From positions 434,001 to 498,000 of the forward strand of contig NZ_CP080598.1 in assembly GCF_019598945.1 (NCBI RefSeq): DNA of 64,000 nt, written 5' to 3'. This document shows positions 58,437 through 64,000 of the stretch, one piece after another. Each line of letters begins with the position of its first letter. Position 1 is the stretch's first letter. The translations under genes were made by a program, and so were the position numbers. The DNA comes from Sphaerospermopsis torques-reginae ITEP-024. Lineage in GTDB: Bacteria; Cyanobacteriota; Cyanobacteriia; Cyanobacteriales; Nostocaceae. The notes beneath the pieces are model-generated. The model had not been told where the DNA came from, ran no database searches, and was given only the letters and a program-made list of their open reading frames with translations.

Positions 58437-58605
58437 GGTTTCTTTATTTCCTGAGATAGTCTACAGGCAGGAGGCAGAAGTACAACCTATTTTAGTCCTA
58501 GTTTTAGGATCAATTAATGTCGTAAATTAATGTCATAACTACCCTGTATACTGCTATATCACCGTTAAAAGTGTATCTTTTGAATCTCTTGATAAAATAA
58601 CAACT

Positions 58606-59754
58606 ATGATCCAAAGTGTAAATTCCGTTCCTGCATTTGATATAAAACAGCAATATGCCGCTATTGAAGCCGAAGTCAGTCATGCTGTTTTAGAAGTTCT
58701 CAGTTCTGGCCGTTATATTGGTGGTCCTGCGGTAGAAGGTTTTGAACAACAGTTTGCAGCTTATCATGGTGTGACGGAATGTGTAGCCTGTAATTCCGGT
58801 ACTGACGCTTTATATCTGGCTTTACGTGCTTTAGAAATTGGTGCAGGTGATGAAGTTATTACCACACCTTTTAGCTTTTTTGCTACCACCGAAGTCATAA
58901 CTGCTGTCGGTGCAACACCTGTTTTTGTAGATATTGATGCCACTACCTTTAATTTAGATGTCACCCAAATAGCCGCAGCAATTACACCCAAAACTAAAGC
59001 TATTATCCCCGTTCACCTGTTTGGTTTACCAGTGGATATGACAGCTTTAATGGCGATCGCCAACTCTCATAATTTAGCAGTAATTGAAGATTGCGCTCAA
59101 GCCACCGGTGCAAGTTGGGAAAATCAAAAAGTCGGTAGTATTGGACATATTGGATGTTTCAGCTTTTACCCCACCAAAAACCTTGGAGGTTGCGGTGATG
59201 GAGGTGCAATCACAACTAACGATAGTGCGATCGCTGCTAAACTGCGGATATTACGAGAACATGGCAGCAAAGTTAGATATATTCACGAAGAAATCGGAGT
59301 TAACAGTCGTTTAGATGCCATTCAAGCAGTCATCCTCCAAATCAAACTCCGCTATTTAGACACCTGGAACAAACACAGACAAAAAATAGCAACATATTAT
59401 TATCAATACCTCAGTCAAATTCCTGGCATTACTCCCCCCCAAGAATTATTAGGAGGAGAAGCAGTTTGGAATCAATATACCATCCGCGTTTCCAGCCAAG
59501 AAAGAAACGGAGCAAGTTCCAAATATCGGGACTGGGTGCGGACACAACTGCAAGAAAAGGAAGTCAGCACCATGCTTTACTATCCCCGTCCTTTACACCT
59601 ACAACCAGTTTATGAAAATTTAGGCTATCAACCAGGACAACTACCAATATCCGAGCAAGCTTGTCATGAAGTTATCGCTTTACCCATGTTCCCAGAACTC
59701 ACCCAAGAACAACAAGATAAAGTCATTTATGCCTTAAAAGACTGTTTAAGTTAG
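58606..59754 (+). CDS. DegT/DnrJ/EryC1/StrS-family aminotransferase
   Basis: The 382-residue PLP enzyme aminates keto sugars in nucleotide-sugar pathways. The N-terminal DIKQQYAAIEAEVSHAVL, the substrate/cofactor ACNSGTDALYLALRALEIG, the aspartate in VIEDCAQATGA, and the PLP lysine in SFYPTKNLGGCGDGG near residue 186 are present. No sugar operon adjoins. The N-terminal MIQSVNSVPAFD is normal. The product may serve in cell-envelope polysaccharide or lipopolysaccharide synthesis. Confidence 0.9.
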   Translation: MIQSVNSVPAFDIKQQYAAIEAEVSHAVLEVLSSGRYIGGPAVEGFEQQFAAYHGVTECVACNSGTDALYLALRALEIGAGDEVITTPFSFFATTEVITAVGATPVFVDIDATTFNLDVTQIAAAITPKTKAIIPVHLFGLPVDMTALMAIANSHNLAVIEDCAQATGASWENQKVGSIGHIGCFSFYPTKNLGGCGDGGAITTNDSAIAAKLRILREHGSKVRYIHEEIGVNSRLDAIQAVILQIKLRYLDTWNKHRQKIATYYYQYLSQIPGITPPQELLGGEAVWNQYTIRVSSQERNGASSKYRDWVRTQLQEKEVSTMLYYPRPLHLQPVYENLGYQPGQLPISEQACHEVIALPMFPELTQEQQDKVIYALKDCLS

Positions 59755-60393
59755 AAGAGGTGACAGGTGACAGTTAAGAGGGAGGGGTAACAAACTTCTC
59801 CCCAACTGAAATTTTAATTTCTCTCTGCGTCTCTGCGTGAAATAAAAAAATGCGACTTAACAATAAAAAAAGCGAATAAACATATTTTACCGCAACTCAG
59901 AAAATCATATTTTTATAACCCTAACTTATCTTAAAGTAGCATCTGTTTACATATTCAAATATTACAACCATTTTCCCTTAACATTTCTTAATTTTTTATT
60001 GAGAATTATTTTTATTTATCTACGGTATTGCAATAGTTTCCGGCATTTGCTATAATTTTCCCAAATTTCACAATAAGGGTAAGTATGTCAAATTTTCTAA
60101 ACATCAAAAATTGCCATCTTTTAACCCTTGATATAAAAATATTTGCAAAATCTATACTTAAATCATCTTCAAAAAACACTGAGAAAAAATAGATGTTACT
60201 TGCACCAATTTTAGGGGTAAACTTATCTGAAAAACCGAATAGTACAAATAAACTCTTGACAAAAAAATATTTATAACCATCTGCGTCTATCTGCGTTCAT
60301 CTGCGTTTTTTGTATCCAGGAGTTTGTTCAAGGTAACAGGAAGCAGGAGAGAACAAAATTTTTATCTGTCACCTGTCACCTGTCACCTGCCTT
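59755..60393. other. Repeat-containing spacer
   Basis: No gene is visible in 640 bp. It holds gacaggt units at 59759 and 60365-60390 and tctctgcgtctctgcgtg (59822-59840) and atctgcgtctatctgcgttcat (60281-60302) of the type common near Nostocales gene ends. The centre (59870-60240) is AT-rich with no convincing promoter. Confidence 0.45.
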
Positions 60394-61140
60394 TTATGCA
60401 AAAGTGCGATCGCTCACAGTTGCTAAAGCTTCTACTAAACCACGCACAGCAGCGATCATGGCAATTTCGCTATTGAGTTGGTTAATAGCAGAACCCACAC
60501 CCACACCAGCCGCACCAGCAGCAACAGCCAGAGGTGCAGTCACATTAGAAATACCAGAAGCACACAAAACAGGTACAGAAACAGCGCGGGAAATTTCATA
60601 AGCAGCCGCTAAAGTGGGAGCAGCTTTTTCAATCAAACCCAAAGTACCGGGGTGAACGGGTTGACTGCTAGTACCGCCTTCAGTTTGGATGATATCAGCA
60701 CCAGCTTTTACCAAATCTTCAGCCAGTTGTACTTGCTGATCCAAAGTCAGGATATGGGGAACAGTCACAGATAAAGTGATGTTTGGTAACAAAGCGCGAG
60801 TTTGGTGAGTTAACGCCAAAACTTCATCAGCTTCAAATCTGCGACCTTGTGCGTAAAAAGAATCAAAATTACCGATTTCAATTAAATCAGCACCAGCAGC
60901 AACAGCTTCTACAAATTTTTCTGGTTCAACAGCGGAAACACAAACAGGTAATTTAGTCAAGCTTTTAGCTAAATGTACCAAAGCCGCATCAGCAGCGATA
61001 TCAACAAAAGTCGCACCACCCAGATCAGCCGCTTTCACAGTAGCAGCAACACTTTCAGCGTTAAAATTATTTAAACCGCTAATTACTTTTAAAACACTGC
61101 GGTTAGCAAATGCACGTTGCAAATTAGGAAGCATAGTCAT
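60394..61140 (-). CDS. ycf23: Ycf23-family protein (DUF561)
   Basis: The 248-residue protein is a TIM-barrel-like protein conserved in cyanobacteria and in red-algal plastids as Ycf23. The characteristic KVISGLNNFNAESVAATVKAAD, FVDIAADAALVHLAK, PVCVSAVEPEKFVEAVAAGAD, LIEIGNFDSFYAQGRRF and QTEGGTSSQPVHPG segments are all visible. Despite the conservation, its enzymatic activity is unknown; the barrel suggests a phosphate-binding site. The start ATG at 61140 could also be two codons later. It is transcribed alone. Confidence 0.88.
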   Translation of the reverse strand: MTMLPNLQRAFANRSVLKVISGLNNFNAESVAATVKAADLGGATFVDIAADAALVHLAKSLTKLPVCVSAVEPEKFVEAVAAGADLIEIGNFDSFYAQGRRFEADEVLALTHQTRALLPNITLSVTVPHILTLDQQVQLAEDLVKAGADIIQTEGGTSSQPVHPGTLGLIEKAAPTLAAAYEISRAVSVPVLCASGISNVTAPLAVAAGAAGVGVGSAINQLNSEIAMIAAVRGLVEALATVSDRTFA

Positions 61141-61257
61141 AATATCTGATTTTGAACCTATTGAGGTAAGAATTATACACTATTTGGGGGATTTGGGAAT
61201 AGGGCTTGGGGAATAAGGAACAGGAAATAGGTAAAATTACCAGATATTTCTCAGAAT

Positions 61258-62206
61258 TTAATCTACATATTGAATATTAAAACTTTCAACAAATTTACTT
61301 TCTTTAGATTTTAAATACTCATCTCTTTGAGAAACAAAATCATCTATTTTCCCCTGTTTATATAAAGTAACCATTTCTTCTGTTATAAAATGCTTTTCTA
61401 AAACATCAGGTTGAGAAGTGTTAATAAAGTTAGCTAATGTTTTTTTCTCAGGTGATAGATCAAATTCAGAAGATAATCTCAAAATTATATTACCTGGAGT
61501 TCTATCCTTTTTAGAAGAAATAAAAATTTCCTTTATTCCTTCCATATCTTGAGGTTCACTATTACCAAGAATTGATTTTAAATAAAATAATTGTAATGCT
61601 TTAGGTCTAACTCCTGTAAAATTTAATTTACTTGGATACTTAGCTGTAGTAAATTCCATATCCTCATTAACTCTATAAATGTATTTGACATTCCTTAGAT
61701 AAATCTTGATTAGTATTTTTGTCTGTAAACTTAGTAGGAATAAATCCTTTAAATTCACACTCATACTCTATTTGAGTATTTTTATCATAGTATTTGTCAT
61801 CTCTTAATTCAATCTCAATTTCTATTATATCATCTTTATATTTCCATTCATAAATTTATAAAGCATAGCTATCTCTTTTACCATATTTAGTATATTTGTC
61901 TCTCAAAGCAACTTCTATCACCACATTATTTTTATAAAAAATCTGAAAATTTAAAAAACCACCTGATTTATTTCCAAAAAATAAATTCTTAAACTCTTCA
62001 CCTAATTCCACTCCTTTATTGTTTAGTAAAATCGGTTCATTAATATCTCCATTAAGCGAATTTTCCAGCAAAGTAAATAATTTAGCAATAGAACTTTTAC
62101 CAGAACTATTTTTACCAATCAAAATAGTAATTGGTTTTAATTGCATTGTCTGTTTTTCATAAAATGCTTTGTAATTTTCAAAAGAGACTGATTTTATTTT
62201 TACCAT
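61258..62206 (-). pseudogene. AAA-type ATPase (OLD/RecF-like), frameshifted and truncated
   Basis: The first ORF (62206-61856) has IKSVSFENYKAFYEKQ and the Walker A LIGKNSSGKSSIAKLFTLL. The frame is then lost at least twice: a second segment in another frame reads IIEIEIELRDDKYYDK before shifting to YIYRVNEDMEF, and the last ORF ends at 61258 with SFNIQYVD. Walker B, the signature and the C-terminal half of the family are missing. Such ATPases often belong to defence or repair systems; this one is inactive. A partner gene is not identifiable. Confidence 0.65.
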
Positions 62207-62218
62207 GATTAATAAACC

Positions 62219-62425
62219 TTATAAATTAATGTTCGGATTCTCAGAAATGAATGGTTCAGTAGTATAAATGCGATCGCTGCTGACTCCCAGCAACCGCACC
62301 CCTACCGTACCAGCATCATTTACCCGCACAGACTCCGTTTCCAAAGTCACAGGCAAAGGTGTAATTAATAACTCTCGTTCTTCTCCTGTTAAGGATATTA
62401 CACCTGCTATATAAAACCTAGACAA
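62219..62425 (-). CDS. Small hypothetical protein, 68 aa
   Basis: The frame MSRFYIAGVISLTGEERELL is followed by TLETESVRVNDAGTVGVRLL and ends ISENPNINL. The composition is normal but no family is recognised; it could be the tail of a larger broken gene. It ends 12 bp before the ATPase pseudogene, so it belonged to the same transcript. Confidence that it is a real gene is low. Confidence 0.35.
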   Translation of the reverse strand: MSRFYIAGVISLTGEERELLITPLPVTLETESVRVNDAGTVGVRLLGVSSDRIYTTEPFISENPNINL

Positions 62426-62964
62426 AGCTAGACTTTACTTTCTACTTCAACGGGAGCATGGGAGCGGTTATCCCTCAGTAGACTTGCACGCTGTAGCCCA
62501 ACGCGACTTTCTCAGGTTAAGATTTGGAAACAGACTATCACTATCAATGCTTGGTTTTCGCGTCGGTAATAGTCTGATTCAATACTTGATATCTGAGGAT
62601 TATATATCAAGTTGGCATTTTTCTGAGCTAACTTATGTCCATTTTTGTCAACATAAGTATATTATTGTCTATAAAATGGTCAACTTAGGACAAGCTCTTC
62701 TTGTAACCAAAGCTTTGTCACCATAGACTGTGACAGATACAATCTGGCTTTGTATTGTTTTACGCCAAGATGATAATTCCGAGTTTACCATTGCCAGTTT
62801 TCCACCATGTTTAACAGTTATCAGCTATCAGTTGTCAGTTACCAGTTATCACTGTCACCTTTTGCCTGTTCACTGGTTTAATAGTTATGTTGGTTAATTG
62901 TCAATGGTTTCCTGTTTCACCGTCAAGCAGTAAGGAAGTTTTGAATGTAAATTTGATGCAAATT
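62426..62964. other. Spacer with possible gene debris
   Basis: One frame, 62484-62726, reads MHAVAQRDFLRLRFGN and on, but it lacks a credible start or family and is probably not a gene. The rest has ttatcagctatcagttgtcagtt-type repeat runs (62817-62845). Nothing else is supported. Confidence 0.3.
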
Positions 62965-63906
62965 TTATGACGGAAATTGCTCAACCTTAATACTGAGAGG
63001 AGCAATTTCCTGTTCCACAATTTTCCTTGCTGCTTCTAGCAGATACTCGTAATAAGTACGAGCAACAATAGATAATTGTTTACCTGCTGGATAAGCTATA
63101 TACCAAGTCCGCTTAATGGGAAAATGCTGTACATCCAAAATACTAAACTCATGGGCATCCGTCAACAAAGTGTGACGAGATAACACCGAAATTCCCAAGC
63201 CTCCAACTATAGCCTGTTTTATAGCTTCATTACTCCCTAATTCCAATTTTACCTTGACCTTGACCCCATGTTCGTCTAAGAGACTCTGCACAGCGCGGCG
63301 TGTACCCGAACCAGGTTCCCGCATAATAAACGGTTCTTCTCCCAGTCGTTCTATAGGAATATTTTTTTCCTTGGCTAAGGGATGTCCAGCAGGAGCAAAA
63401 ACCACCAAAGGATTTTCCAAAAAAGCCTCAAAATTGATATCCAAATGATCTGGAACTTGACTCATAATATACAAGTCATCCAAATTACCAATCATCCGAT
63501 CCAAAATACCTTCATGATTTGTCACCTGTAGCGAAATATCAATTCCCGGATACTGTTGGCAAAACGGACCCAACAAACGGGGAATAATATATTTAGCTGT
63601 GGTAATCACCGCCAACCGCAATTGACCTTGTTTTAGCCCTTTCAAATCTGCTACAGTCATTTCAAACTGGGCTATAGTCTCAAAAATCTGGCGACAAGTG
63701 GCAAATAACTCATGTCCCGCTTCTGTCAAAAATAAGCGTTTTCCCACCTGTTCAAACAATGGCAACCCGACAGATTTTGTTAGTTGCTTGATTTGCATTG
63801 ATACAGTCGGTTGGGTGAGAAATAACTCTTCAGCAGCACGGGTAAAGCTACCGTGTCTGGCAGCGGCCTCGAACACCTTCAACTGGTGCAGTGTCGCTTG
63901 GTTCAA
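62965..63906 (-). CDS. LysR-type transcriptional regulator (CbbR/CmpR/RbcR-like)
   Basis: The 313-residue protein has an N-terminal helix-turn-helix (LHQLKVFEAAARHGSFTRAA, TQPTVSMQIKQL) and a two-subdomain effector-binding part from residue about 90 (LRLAVITTAKYIIPRLLGPF). The sequence resembles cyanobacterial CbbR-type regulators that control Rubisco or carbon-uptake genes in response to metabolites such as 2-phosphoglycolate or ribulose bisphosphate. The target genes are not here. The start at 63906 gives the normal N-terminus MNQATLHQLKV. Confidence 0.88.
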   Translation of the reverse strand: MNQATLHQLKVFEAAARHGSFTRAAEELFLTQPTVSMQIKQLTKSVGLPLFEQVGKRLFLTEAGHELFATCRQIFETIAQFEMTVADLKGLKQGQLRLAVITTAKYIIPRLLGPFCQQYPGIDISLQVTNHEGILDRMIGNLDDLYIMSQVPDHLDINFEAFLENPLVVFAPAGHPLAKEKNIPIERLGEEPFIMREPGSGTRRAVQSLLDEHGVKVKVKLELGSNEAIKQAIVGGLGISVLSRHTLLTDAHEFSILDVQHFPIKRTWYIAYPAGKQLSIVARTYYEYLLEAARKIVEQEIAPLSIKVEQFPS

Positions 63907-63959
63907 GGTGATTCTCCTCTAATAGCAGTTAATAGATAACTTAATTTGCTAGTTGTGTT

Positions 63960-64000
63960 AGAAGTTCAGAAGTTCAGAAGTTCAGAAGTTCAGAACCAAG
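63960..64000. repeat. Octamer tandem repeat (agaagttc)n
   Basis: Four copies of an 8-bp unit end the window, upstream of the LysR gene start. The array may extend past the edge. Confidence 0.8.

Noticed and set aside
62484-62726. Open frame of 80 codons
   Set aside because: No family, no good start, and low-complexity C-terminal part; likely not a gene.

Overview
The window comes from a filamentous, probably heterocystous cyanobacterium of the order Nostocales (Anabaena, Dolichospermum or Aphanizomenon-like). The evidence is the abundance of HIP1 octamers (GCGATCGC), 7-bp tandem repeats of the ggagtca, gacaggt and ccaatta types in most spacers, and cyanobacterial genes: light-dependent protochlorophyllide reductase, CrtH carotene isomerase, Ycf23, ferredoxin-sulfite reductase, a GUN4-domain kinase and a lumenal pentapeptide protein. 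All calls come from reading the sequence; no database search was run.

Layout. 1-2360: arsenosugar pair arsM (5' cut by the window edge) and arsS. 2400-3700: mobile-element debris, with a Yfr2-like sRNA, an isolated end resembling type V-K CRISPR-associated transposons, and an ISKra4-type transposase pseudogene carrying its own nested insertion. 3794-11665: housekeeping genes (sir, a beta-barrel protein, a broken ADP-ribosylglycohydrolase, a cutA operon, tRNA-Arg, dcd). 11900-19700: accessory region with an ISH3-like remnant, tRNA-Val, a VOC gene cut by an IS1380 half-element, a complete IS1634-type IS, DUF3349/DUF6887-like genes, a retron-type reverse transcriptase with a premature stop and a candidate msr-msd RNA, and a VapBC-like pair. 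19776-27557: TspO-like, DUF760 and pentapeptide genes, then the glycine cleavage genes gcvT, gcvH and gcvP, with an aspartic-protease-like pair between gcvH and gcvP. 27693-32640: a GTPase, then a GxxExxY nuclease-like gene surrounded by inverted and tandem copies of one repeat family, an orphan antitoxin-like gene, an SDR and a TPR lipoprotein. 33128-38173: por, a membrane pentapeptide protein, a CMD-family protein opposite a quinone oxidoreductase, and nadC.

38643-43950: a complete rRNA operon (promoter, 16S, tRNA-Ile, tRNA-Ala, 23S, 5S, terminator). 44120-50680: a small Cys-rich protein, mnmE, a HEPN/MNT pair, a GUN4 kinase, purT and a DUF4058 gene. 50853-64000: crtH, upp, small membrane proteins, a decayed methyltransferase-endonuclease fusion, fetB-like, a DegT aminotransferase, ycf23, a broken AAA ATPase and a LysR regulator.

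The genes work in several small sets: ArsM and ArsS in arsenosugar synthesis; GcvT, GcvH and GcvP in photorespiratory glycine breakdown; Por, CrtH and the GUN4 kinase in pigment metabolism or its control; the rRNA operon and MnmE in translation. The most notable features are the retron and its candidate RNA, the solitary V-K-like transposon end, the repeat family around the GxxExxY and HEPN/MNT genes, and repeat-derived peptides inside GcvP and MnmE. At least ten genes are visibly broken, so the genome appears to be decaying and rearranging around repeats.
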